Shown: in pieces, positions 7,201 through 13,490 of the stretch
How positions within the stretch are numbered: position 1 is the stretch's first letter
Layout: each line of letters opens with the position of its first letter
NCBI GenBank assembly: GCA_964449305.1
Contig: CAYUYM010000092.1
Span: 1 to 13,490, forward strand
Direction of reading: 5' to 3'
DNA: 13,490 bases
DNA from: CAYUYM01 sp964449305
GTDB taxonomy: Bacteria; Bacteroidota; Ignavibacteria; SZUA-365; CAYQST01
Translations under genes and position numbers: made by a program
Notes under the pieces: generated by a model
Told to the model about the DNA's origin: nothing
Database searches by the model: none
The model's input: only the letters and a program-made list of their open reading frames with translations

Positions 7201-9286
7201 CCGCTGGCAAGGCCATTGTCACCACCACCAATTGCCGAGTTGTTCCCGCTGGCGGTGTTCGCCATGCCACCGGAGACGGTTGATCCCATTCCAGAGGCGA
7301 CGCCCATGTACCCGCCGCCGACGGTTGCAGCCATGTCGGACGCCGTGTTCATGACACCACCATCGACAGTGCTGTAATCACCAGACGCAGCGTTGAATGC
7401 ACCACCGCCGACGACCGCTGCAGAACCGGCTGCCACCTGCTCAGCCGCGGTGCGGTGCAGTTGAAGATCGACAGCATAGGCACCACGGATGTTGCCGCCT
7501 GTCGCAGTACCATCCGGCTGTGCCGTCATGAGGGCCCCTTCCCCCTTCGGAGCCAGGACCAACCCGACGGACTCATTGCCATTGAGCGCCTTCAGGGCCA
7601 CACCCGTCTTTGTGTTGTAGAGGAAGGCGTTCTCGGAAAAGTTCGCAAGCACCGCCGAGGTCCATTGCGGTGCCGTGCCAGCGGAGTTCATCTTGAGAAC
7701 CTGCCCGGCAGTGCCCGCGGCAAGATGCGCTGTCGTGCCAACCGCAGTCTGGTACGGAATGGAACCCACAGAACCACCGGCAAGATTCGTGGCCGATGAT
7801 GCCGTGCCTGTAAGGTTGCCCGTCACGTTGCCTGTGAGGTTGCCTGTGACATCACCTGTCACATCACCCGTGAGATTGCCCGTCACGTTGCCGTTCACAT
7901 TGCCTGTGACATCACCTGTCACATCACCCGTGAGGTTGCCTGTGACATCACCTGTCACATCACCCGTGAGGTTGCCTGTGACGTCGCCCGTCACATCACC
8001 CGTGAGATTGCCCGTCACGTTACCTGTGACGTCGCCCGTCACATCACCCGTGAGATTGCCCGTCACGTTACCTGTGACGTCGCCCGTCACATCACCCGTG
8101 AGNNNNNNNNNNNNNNNNNNNNNNNNNNNNNNNNNNNNNNNNNNNNNNNNNNNNNNNNNNNNNNNNNNNNNNNNNNNNNNNNNNNNNNNNNNNNNNNNNN
8201 NNCGCCCGTCACATCACCCGTGAGGTTGCCCGTCACGTTGCCGGTCACATCACCTGTGAGGTTGCCCGTGACGTTGCCTGTGACATCACCTGTCACATCA
8301 CCCGTGAGATTGCCCGTCACGTTGCCTGTGACGTCGCCCGTCACATCACCCGTGAGGTTGCCCGTCACGTTGCCGGTCACATCACCTGTCACATCACCCA
8401 CCACGTTGCCGGTCAGATTGCCTGTCACATTGCCATTGAGGTTGCCGACGACATTGCCTGTGACATTGCCTGTCACGTTGCCCAGAAGATTGGCGGTGAT
8501 GGTGTTTGCAGAGAAATTCCCGCTGCCATCGCGAAGGACGATGGCGGAGGCAGTGTTATTGGACGAGGCCGACGTGGCACTGTTGGCCACCTTCCCTGCC
8601 GAGGTGATGGTGTTGAGCTTCGTGTCCTCGATGGAGCCGGCGAGCATCGCATTGGTCACCTTTCCTTCGCCGATGACCGTGGCATTCTGTTTGCCCGACA
8701 CATCGCCGGATAGCGAGCCGGTGAAGTCCGTGGCCACGGGAGGCTGCCACGCCGCCCGGCCGGCGCTGTCGGACATGAGAACCCTGCCGGCGGCCGCGCC
8801 GCCGGAGAGCTGGATGGAGGCGGCCTGGACCGATGTGAAGCGTCCGGTGTTGGGCGTGGTAGCACCGATGGCACCAGGCGATGCCCAGCCGGCAGCGGAG
8901 AGCTGATTGCTGATCAACGCGAAGGGGACGTTTGTGATGGGGCTGCGAGGCAGCACAGACGTGCCGACCGTGACCTCGAGCCAGGGCGTGGTACCCGCGA
9001 ACATGCCCGCCGTGAAGGCGATGTCTGCCCCCGAACCAGTGCCGAGCTGCACGGAATAGAGACCCTGCCGCACATCGATGGATTTCGCCACCGAACCAGT
9101 GAGAGGCCAGAGGAGGTTCCCTCCCGATGCAGCGTCGTAGATGGCGAAGCCCATGGGAACGGCGACATTGGTGACAGGCGTGCCCGTGTTGTCGAGGAGC
9201 TTGCCCTGATACGTGATGGTCGTGGGTTGGGTCCACGCGGTTGCAGTGAGAACAATCGCGGCAAGGAGGTACAGGAGTGGTTTCAT
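4233..9286 (-). CDS. Giant exported fibre-like repeat protein with C-terminal tail-collar-like domain (interrupted by assembly gap)
   Basis: One gene read in two pieces (9286-8203 and 8102-4233) across a 100-N gap; at least 1650 residues are visible. Order: signal peptide (MKPLLYLLAAIVLTATAW, cut near TQ|P); N-terminal domain of about 115 residues (TYQGKLLD, MGFAIYDA, GLYSVQLG, WLEVTVG, PRSPITNVPFAL), typical of large envelope proteins; a linker (ADTKL-like 'EDTKLNTITSAGKVANSAT'); a tetrapeptide array TG[ND][VL]; two copies of a module of about 503 residues, each with nine 15-residue GG-x2-N-x-ASG repeats and an IGNGD…RRNA.TILK segment; and a C-terminus (IGEILMCAA…YGGNGTTTFNLPNF…APVGF) like phage tail collar / MdpB proteins. 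Start: M at 9286 gives a clean signal peptide; the frame runs open to 9511 but without signal-like sequence. The ribosome site is weak (AGGA only 2 bases away). There is no T9SS sorting domain and no YadA-type anchor, so its route past the outer membrane is not evident. The role is probably an extended surface or extracellular fibre (inference). Confidence 0.85.
5485..5915 (-). repeat. Second block of 15-residue GG-N-A-S-G repeats (45-bp period)
   Basis: About nine units such as GGIGNTASGESSTVA, GGNYNTASGYLATIA and GGASNTASGDNAAII, then a degenerate end (GRDNVA). One unit (GGWGNTAGMDATVS) is 14 residues long. The pattern resembles the head repeats of trimeric adhesins (YadA head, 14 residues) and likely builds one coil of a beta structure per unit, but the C-terminal trimeric anchor of those adhesins is absent. 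Sits inside module copy 2. Confidence 0.75.
6990..7410 (-). repeat. First block of 15-residue GG-N-A-S-G repeats (45-bp period)
   Basis: About nine units including GGVMNTASDMAATVG, GGMANTASGNNSAIG, GGFQNTATNDYATVV and GGDINTASGSFSVVG, ending in GWYNTA. Same position within module copy 1 as the 5485-5915 block within copy 2, and the same number of units, so the block predates the module duplication. The consensus is GG-x-x-N-x-A-S-G-x-x-[SA]-[TV]-[VI]-x. Confidence 0.75.
7806..8482 (-). repeat. Tetrapeptide array TG[ND][VL], 12-bp tandem DNA repeat
   Basis: About 23 units are visible on the upstream side of the gap and about 25 on the downstream side. The units are arranged in higher-order repeats: a 16-residue unit (DVTG-DVTG-NVTG-NLTG, 48 bp) and a 12-residue unit (DVTG-DVTG-NLTG, 36 bp). 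Bases 7983-8102 are 2.5 perfect copies of the 48-bp unit, and a 55-base stretch at 8203-8257 recurs exactly at 8335-8389. Toward the edges units degenerate (NVVG, NLNG, NVNG). All periods are multiples of three, so changes in copy number keep the frame. The array joins the N-terminal part to the duplicated modules and could form a thin beta-helix-like or extended stalk; that shape is inference. Confidence 0.9.
8103..8202. other. Assembly gap of exactly 100 N inside the 12-bp repeat array
   Basis: A run of 100 N is a usual placeholder for a gap of unknown size. The 22 bases before it (8081-8102) are identical to the 22 after it (8203-8224), so both edges lie at the same phase of the repeat. 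With 100 bases the reading frame does not match across the gap; it matches if the true length is 2 modulo 3. If the 12-bp phase continues the length is 2 modulo 12, and if the 48-bp phase continues it is 26, 74, 122 and so on; an overlap of 22 bases (no gap) also fits. Confidence 0.95.
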
Positions 9287-9656
9287 GATCCTACACGCTG
9301 AAGTGAATGGAAGGAGTATGTGAAAAGTGAAAAGTCGCGGAGCAGATGTGCACGCGATGCGAAAAGATGAAGAATATGATGGCTGGAAGTGAGGAGGAGG
9401 AACGGTGTTTCCGGCATCCCCCTTGTAAGATGGAATATCGGGAATGCCCGACTGAAATGCGAATGACCGTGGGGCGGATGGCTGAAGGAATGGAATCGCC
9501 GTGTGGATCAAGGGAAGCGCTGAGCTGCTGGTTCACCCCGTCGCAAAGGCTCGAAGGCACAAAACCAGGTTCCTTGTGACGGTGAGGTGCGGGACCCGCC
9601 CCTGCAGTCCAACGTGACAACTTGACGACCTGATGACGAGCTACCTTGCCCCTCCC
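9287..9656. other. 370-base intergenic region upstream of the giant gene
   Basis: No credible gene on either strand. It should hold the 3' end of the vWA-protein transcript and any promoter of the giant gene. Candidates seen are weak: a small inverted repeat TCGGG-AATG-CCCGA at 9438-9451, about 150 bases before the giant gene's start, which might be an operator; and CACAA/TTGTG arms at 9558-9562 and 9574-9578, about 80-100 bases past the stop of the vWA gene, with no T run after them. I could not identify a standard -35/-10 pair or a Bacteroidota TAnnTTTG element. The 130 bases next to the start are rich in C and T on the minus strand. Confidence 0.5.
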
Positions 9657-12600
9657 TCACCTCTTCGTGATCATCCGCTCCATGCTCCCCGTCACCGTCT
9701 GGAGCTTCAGCACATACTTGCCGGGAGGGACGCTCCGCATGTCGATCTGACGCGTGTGGCGCTGCGCGACAATGCTCATTGCGGATTGGGTCACCTCTCG
9801 TCCCAGCATGTCATACAGCGAGATCTGTATCGACTGCGGGACTGTAAGCTCCACCGTGAGATTCAGCACCCCATCGTTCGGGTCCGGATACACGTCAAGG
9901 GACAGCCCCGACGGTGGCTGCTCGACGGATACCAGATCCTGCACATCGATCGGCGCAGATGTGGCGGAACATCCGTTGTCGGAATACACTGTCACTGTGT
10001 ACGTCCCGTTCAGCGTGATGATGATCGCTGCCAGGGTGTCACCGGGCAGGATGCTGCCGTTCCTTGCCCAGGTGTACCGCGATGATGGCGCCGTCGTTGC
10101 CAGCGCGCTTCCGGTCCGCTGGATGACCGGAATGCCCGGCCCCGGCAGGAAGGTCACCGGTGTCTGCGGCGAAACTCCGCGGCACCCCGCGGATGTCTCC
10201 ACCTCCACACTGAATTGCCCCGGTGTGGTGACAGCGATCGTCCGCGTCTGCTCGCCGGTGGACCAGTGGTAGCGGGCGTAGCCCGCCCCGGCATCCAGCA
10301 CCACGGTGTCGCGATCACAGAACGGTGGCGGTGTGACAACAGTGATCTGGGGGACGGGAAGTGATTGAAACGTGACCTGGATGGACGCTGATCCGGTGCA
10401 TGCATTGCTGTCCGTCACGCTGCACGAGTATTCCCCCTGCGTCCAGACTGTGATGGTCTGCCCCTGCTCACCGGTGCTCCACTGGTATGCCGCATATCCC
10501 TGACCTGCATCCAGAAGGATGGAATCTCCACGACACCGTGTGGCAGAAGGATGCGCCTGCAGCACCGGCTTCAGGCCGGGCAGCACCGTGATGCTCACCG
10601 GCTGCGTGGCACCAAGGCATCCCCCGCTGTCCTGCACCGAGCAGACATATGTTCCAGATGTGCGGACAACAAGTGTCGGCGTCGTCTCACCAGTGTTCCA
10701 GGTATAATGTTGATACCCCGCGTCCACAGTCAACACGGTGCTGTCGCCGTCGCAGAAGATGTCCCCCCTGCTGGATTGCAGGGATGGAGTGAGGATGCGT
10801 GCCACCACGTCCACCGTCCTCGTGAAGATCCGCCTCCCCTGCCCGTCCCGCATGGTGCACATGAAGCGACCTGGGGACCGGACAACAATGGACCTCGTCG
10901 TTGCGCCCGTCGTCCATTGATATATTGCATACGCATCACCTGCATCAAGCGTGACGCTGTCGTCCGGGCACAGGCCCGTGGAGCCGACAATGGTCACCGG
11001 GGCCTTCCAGGGCAGCGGCACGGAACACCGCGTTCTCACCGTATCCACAAACGCTCCGGCAGGGCCGGTGCACCCTACGGCAAAGGCGAAGTCCAGCGAA
11101 TCCTCGAGATGCGGGAAGGCCGTGTACCGCACCAACCAGGAGACGGACTGCTCCGCGTCCCCCGGTTTCCATGGAGGCAGTGTCGTCAGGCCGAAGGTCT
11201 TGCGCAGTGAATCGTTCGCAGCGGCAAGGATCACATTCGCCGGCAGCGTGATCGCTGCCGACACTGTCGCGGCATCCACCAGCCCCATGTTGCGGCAGGA
11301 CACACTCACCGGAAAGGGATTCGGATCGTACGTCCCATCCGGGAACAGCACACCTATCGAGTCCGGCACGGTGCATCGTGCAAGCAGGCCGGGTGTGTCA
11401 AACCCGGGGATGGAGATGACAATGGTCCGCGTCACGGTATCGGCGTTGGAGGTATGGACCACCGCAGTGACGGTGTAGTCCTTCCGCGTCAGGCTCAGTG
11501 GATGAAAGAGCTCCCAAGACACACCTGCCGTCCCCTGCGGGGCGATGCTGCGGTGCACCATCTTTGTTCTGCGACCGGGGGCGTCCGCTCCCGACAGGAC
11601 CAGCGGTGCCGGCACATCAATGGTCGCCCACACCGTGTCGGTGGCCACTCCCCCACTGTTCCCCACAGCAAGCGACAGATCGAAGGGCATGGGGGAGTAT
11701 CCCGGCCGTGCCGGATCCACCGTGATGGTCGGTGCGGAAAGCGACGCATCAAGCACCGCTCCGATGGGGGGGACGTGGATGCGCACACAGCAGTCCACAT
11801 CCCGATGATTGTCAAAGCTGGCCGTGATGCACACATCCACATCCCTGGCCCGTGTAGCCGGCTTTGCGCGGAGATCCCATTGTGCTTCAGAAGCCCCGTT
11901 GTCCTTCGGCACATCCTTCGGGAAGCCCGGCTGTTCGTCCGTCATCGGTCCTGCGAGCGAAAGGTCCGCCTTGTCCCAGGTGATCCTGAAGCGCGAGTTC
12001 ATGGCATCCTTGTCACCCGCGTTCGACACGATCATCCTCACCGCGAATGGATTCGGCGAGTAGTCCCTCGCCTGGCGGTCCCACACCAGAGCCGATGGCC
12101 ACACCGCCGCGCAGGTGACGTCCGGAGTGGTTGGAAAAACGCAGATCTCGCCCGCATGGAGTTGCGGCCGGAAGCAGCCCTGGGCAAACTGCCACGCCGT
12201 GAACCTGACGCTGGAGCAGCAGGTGTCGGGAGGGTCGCCCGTCTGGAACGTGAGTTGTGCAAGGACTCCCGCGCTGTGGAGGAGCTTTGGTTGTGTGCTC
12301 GTGAACGTGATGGAGGCCCCTGCCGGCGTCACCGTCACCGGCACGCTGTCCAGCAGGAAGCCTGTGGTCGTCAACTTCCTGAAGGAAAGGCCGCACACTG
12401 GATTGTCGATCTGGATCGTGAACGTGGCCGGGGGCAGGTACCCGCCGTCGATGAAATCATCGAGAATGAGCGGGATGGACACCTCCTGGCCGCTCTTCGC
12501 CGTGCTCCGGCCAAGTCGGATTGGGAGATCCACAAATGTTGCCGTGTCCCTGGGTGCGGTGTAGGACTTGGTCTTCATGGCCGCGCCACCGCAGAAGTCC

Positions 12601-13475
12601 TTCAGCAACAGGTCCACCACACGCTGCGAGCCATCCATGCACTGTGCGTTGTACGTGATGAGGCATTCCTGGAAACCCTGGAGAATGATGGAAGAGATGT
12701 CATCAAAGATCTGATGGATCTGGCCCGGGGCTGGCGCGTCATAGTACTTGCCACCGGTGCCTTGCGCGAGCTGTGCAAGCTCGCCCGCTGGAGCGCCGCC
12801 GAGACCGATGGTGAACGCACGGATGCGGTTGCGTGTCGCAAGGGCGATGCACTCTGTCACGTCATGCGACGAGGTGTCATCCTGCCCTTCGGCGAGGACA
12901 ATGACTGCCCGGCAGGGGTTCGTTCCCGCACGGATCACTTCCAGGAGGCCTTCATACACCCCATCCCAGCATGCCGAGTATCCTCCGACCGTCAGACCTG
13001 ATATGGCAGTGCTCAGCAGGGTCTTGGACACTGTCATCGTCTGGATCAAGGACACGGAACTCTCGAAGCGAATCACGCAGGCCTCGTCGCGCGCACCGTC
13101 CATGAAGGACACGAACTGGAGCCCGGCTTGGATCTCCTGGGCAAGCGCCCCGGCCATGGACCCGGAACAATCGAAGACGAGAGCCACCGATATGGGGCAC
13201 CTGGCGTCCGGGTCCGGGCACCACAGCGTGAAGTCCTCTCTTTTCACACCATTTTCCGACACCTCGAAGTTCTGCCTCCCCATGGAATACGCTGATTGCC
13301 CGTTGCAGGCCACCGAAAAATACAGCTCGATCGTCGGCCAGTTTTTCACGACGCGCTTGAAATTCAGCGTCGGCTGGGCCTGAATGGATGCAGGCGTGAG
13401 CCCCATGATGAGAATGACACAGACCAGCATGCAGACATGCGGTCCCCATTGACGACACTCATGACACATGTTCAT
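9657..13475 (-). CDS. Secreted vWA-domain protein with CARDB-like and Ig-like repeats and T9SS type A sorting domain
   Basis: A 1272-residue exported protein, probably an adhesin or matrix component (inference). Signal peptide about 1-33 (hydrophobic CMLVCVILIMGL, ending IQA|QP). vWA domain about 93-268 with the metal-site motif DCSGS (102-106); the usual TDG is AEG here (195-197), and GGT is GGYS (164-167). Residues about 320-446 resemble a cohesin-like beta sandwich (EVSIPLILDD…ATFTIQI). Three CARDB/DUF11-like repeats follow, each with a Y[SD]P.PF motif at 472, 593 and 716. Four Ig/PKD-like repeats of 72-73 residues have starts C836, C908, C981 and C1053 (C..D…LDAG…Y.W.TG); a fifth is degenerate (about 1113-1177). 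The C-terminus (1191-1272: VYPDPNDG, LYDMLGREV, VPPGKYVLKL, MITKR) is a T9SS type A sorting domain. GGAG 10 bases before ATG 13475 supports this start; M3 (13469) is possible. Only 15 bases lie upstream in the window, so the promoter and preceding gene are not visible. The domain calls outside vWA, Ig-like and T9SS are by appearance. Confidence 0.9.
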   Translation of the reverse strand: MNMCHECRQWGPHVCMLVCVILIMGLTPASIQAQPTLNFKRVVKNWPTIELYFSVACNGQSAYSMGRQNFEVSENGVKREDFTLWCPDPDARCPISVALVFDCSGSMAGALAQEIQAGLQFVSFMDGARDEACVIRFESSVSLIQTMTVSKTLLSTAISGLTVGGYSACWDGVYEGLLEVIRAGTNPCRAVIVLAEGQDDTSSHDVTECIALATRNRIRAFTIGLGGAPAGELAQLAQGTGGKYYDAPAPGQIHQIFDDISSIILQGFQECLITYNAQCMDGSQRVVDLLLKDFCGGAAMKTKSYTAPRDTATFVDLPIRLGRSTAKSGQEVSIPLILDDFIDGGYLPPATFTIQIDNPVCGLSFRKLTTTGFLLDSVPVTVTPAGASITFTSTQPKLLHSAGVLAQLTFQTGDPPDTCCSSVRFTAWQFAQGCFRPQLHAGEICVFPTTPDVTCAAVWPSALVWDRQARDYSPNPFAVRMIVSNAGDKDAMNSRFRITWDKADLSLAGPMTDEQPGFPKDVPKDNGASEAQWDLRAKPATRARDVDVCITASFDNHRDVDCCVRIHVPPIGAVLDASLSAPTITVDPARPGYSPMPFDLSLAVGNSGGVATDTVWATIDVPAPLVLSGADAPGRRTKMVHRSIAPQGTAGVSWELFHPLSLTRKDYTVTAVVHTSNADTVTRTIVISIPGFDTPGLLARCTVPDSIGVLFPDGTYDPNPFPVSVSCRNMGLVDAATVSAAITLPANVILAAANDSLRKTFGLTTLPPWKPGDAEQSVSWLVRYTAFPHLEDSLDFAFAVGCTGPAGAFVDTVRTRCSVPLPWKAPVTIVGSTGLCPDDSVTLDAGDAYAIYQWTTGATTRSIVVRSPGRFMCTMRDGQGRRIFTRTVDVVARILTPSLQSSRGDIFCDGDSTVLTVDAGYQHYTWNTGETTPTLVVRTSGTYVCSVQDSGGCLGATQPVSITVLPGLKPVLQAHPSATRCRGDSILLDAGQGYAAYQWSTGEQGQTITVWTQGEYSCSVTDSNACTGSASIQVTFQSLPVPQITVVTPPPFCDRDTVVLDAGAGYARYHWSTGEQTRTIAVTTPGQFSVEVETSAGCRGVSPQTPVTFLPGPGIPVIQRTGSALATTAPSSRYTWARNGSILPGDTLAAIIITLNGTYTVTVYSDNGCSATSAPIDVQDLVSVEQPPSGLSLDVYPDPNDGVLNLTVELTVPQSIQISLYDMLGREVTQSAMSIVAQRHTRQIDMRSVPPGKYVLKLQTVTGSMERMITKR
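10149..11006 (-). repeat. Four tandem Ig/PKD-like domain repeats (about 72 residues each)
   Basis: Units within the vWA protein are spaced 72, 73 and 72 residues apart (C836, C908, C981, C1053), with the pattern C..D.[TV].L.DAG..Y..Y.W.TGE.T..I.V...G.[FY].C. The core tryptophans are W854, W926, W999 and W1071. The second cysteine of the pair is present in the first three (C873, C945, C1018) but replaced in the fourth. Such Ig-like stretches are common in T9SS cargo of this group and serve as spacers or binding surfaces. Confidence 0.8.
11031..12110 (-). repeat. Three CARDB/DUF11-like domain repeats (about 120 residues each)
   Basis: Repeats in the vWA protein are marked by DYSPNPFAV (471-479), GYSPMPFDL (592-600) and TYDPNPFPV (715-723), spaced 121 and 123 residues apart, each followed by V.N.G..DA or similar and a beta-rich stretch with a W (QWDL, SWEL, SWLV). 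Divergence between units is large, so they are old duplications. The family name is by resemblance only. Confidence 0.55.
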
Positions 13476-13485
13476 TTTTGCTGCG

Positions 13486-13489
13486 CTCC
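13486..13489 (-). promoter_or_regulatory. Ribosome binding site of the vWA-protein gene
   Basis: GGAG on the minus strand, 10 bases before ATG 13475, followed by an A-rich spacer end (CAAAA). Supports M1 rather than the methionines at residues 16 and 24 inside the signal peptide. It is cut close to the window edge. Confidence 0.5.
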
Positions 13490-13490
13490 G

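Larger units (their letters stand above)
4788..7805 (-). repeat. Two-copy tandem duplication of a ~1.5-kb (503-codon) module
   Basis: In transcription order, copy 1 starts at 7805 (TASSATNLAGG) and copy 2 at 6296 (same motif), a distance of 1509 bases or 503 codons. Both contain, in the same order, PYQ.A.GTTAHL, GQVL.MN.AGTAP.W, F.LY..KTGV.LK, L.PKG.GALMT, the 15-residue repeat block, GTDRLF/ATDRLF, LPTTRGT, MSLGTLD, AGVLHNDASGTL, ADTKLATI and GNF.AGTIT. Copy 2 ends near 4788 where the sequence changes to SGTWNGTAISSAY. The copies have diverged at both DNA and protein level, with codon-sized indels, so the duplication is not recent. The lower boundary is approximate. Confidence 0.85.

Noticed and set aside
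7806..8482. CRISPR-like regular repeats
   Set aside because: There are no unique spacers; units are contiguous, 12 bp long, degenerate and in frame with a protein.
7675..8906. Plus-strand open frames encoding LPVTSPVT-type repeats on both sides of the gap
   Set aside because: A 12-bp repeat without stops is open in other frames by necessity. The minus-strand reading has a signal peptide and joins non-repeat domains on both sides.
4233..9286. Classical trimeric autotransporter adhesin
   Set aside because: Head-like repeats are present, but the C-terminal YadA-type beta-barrel anchor is missing and replaced by the collar-like domain.
9346..9579. 77-codon plus-strand frame in the intergenic region
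   Set aside because: No ribosome site of note, no recognisable domain, Met/Glu/Arg-rich composition with codon use unlike the neighbouring genes.
11454..13001. 515-codon open frame on the plus strand, opposite the vWA gene
   Set aside because: Arg/His-rich with no domain, and it lies across the vWA, cohesin-like and CARDB-like coding sequence, whose minus-strand reading is clear.

Overview
The window reads as a piece of chromosome from a GC-rich member of the Bacteroidota / Ignavibacteria / Kapabacteria / Chlorobi side of the FCB group. The reason is that two of the four complete proteins end in a type A sorting domain of the type IX secretion system (T9SS), which is largely confined to these lineages, and a third has the bacterial N-terminal 'TYQGKL…' domain plus GG-N-A-S-G repeats typical of large envelope proteins from the same group. 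The placement is inference from protein style; no rRNA or other marker gene is present.

Layout. All four large genes lie on the minus strand, so transcription runs from high to low coordinates. (1) 13475-9657: a secreted 1272-residue protein with a von Willebrand factor A (vWA) domain, a possible cohesin-like domain, three CARDB/DUF11-like repeats, four to five Ig/PKD-like repeats and a T9SS sorting domain. (2) A 370-base non-coding stretch. (3) 9286-4233: a giant fibre-like protein of at least 1650 residues. It has a signal peptide, an N-terminal 'TYQGKL' domain, a long tetrapeptide array (12-bp DNA repeat, interrupted by a 100-N assembly gap), a tandem duplication of a roughly 503-residue module carrying 15-residue GG-N-A-S-G repeats, and a phage-tail-collar-like C-terminus. 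(4) Only 20 bases further, 4212-2122: a 696-residue secreted protein with Ig-like, regulatory-like, dockerin/cohesin-like and T9SS sorting domains. (5) A 135-base spacer with a strong hairpin. (6) 1986-136: a membrane-bound class III adenylate cyclase with an exported helical (TPR-like) sensor domain. At the left edge, positions 1-63 look like the last codons of a plus-strand gene that converges on the cyclase.

How the genes may fit together (inference). Three consecutive genes encode exported, repeat-rich proteins, and the giant protein and the 696-residue T9SS cargo are close enough to be co-transcribed. The cyclase has an exported sensor domain and a complete catalytic site, so it could turn a signal from the envelope into cAMP, but nothing in the sequence links it directly to the other three. 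No mobile element, CRISPR array, tRNA or rRNA was seen. The most unusual content is inside the giant gene: nested repeats at 12, 36/48, 45 and about 1509 bp, all multiples of three, which lets the protein change length without losing frame.
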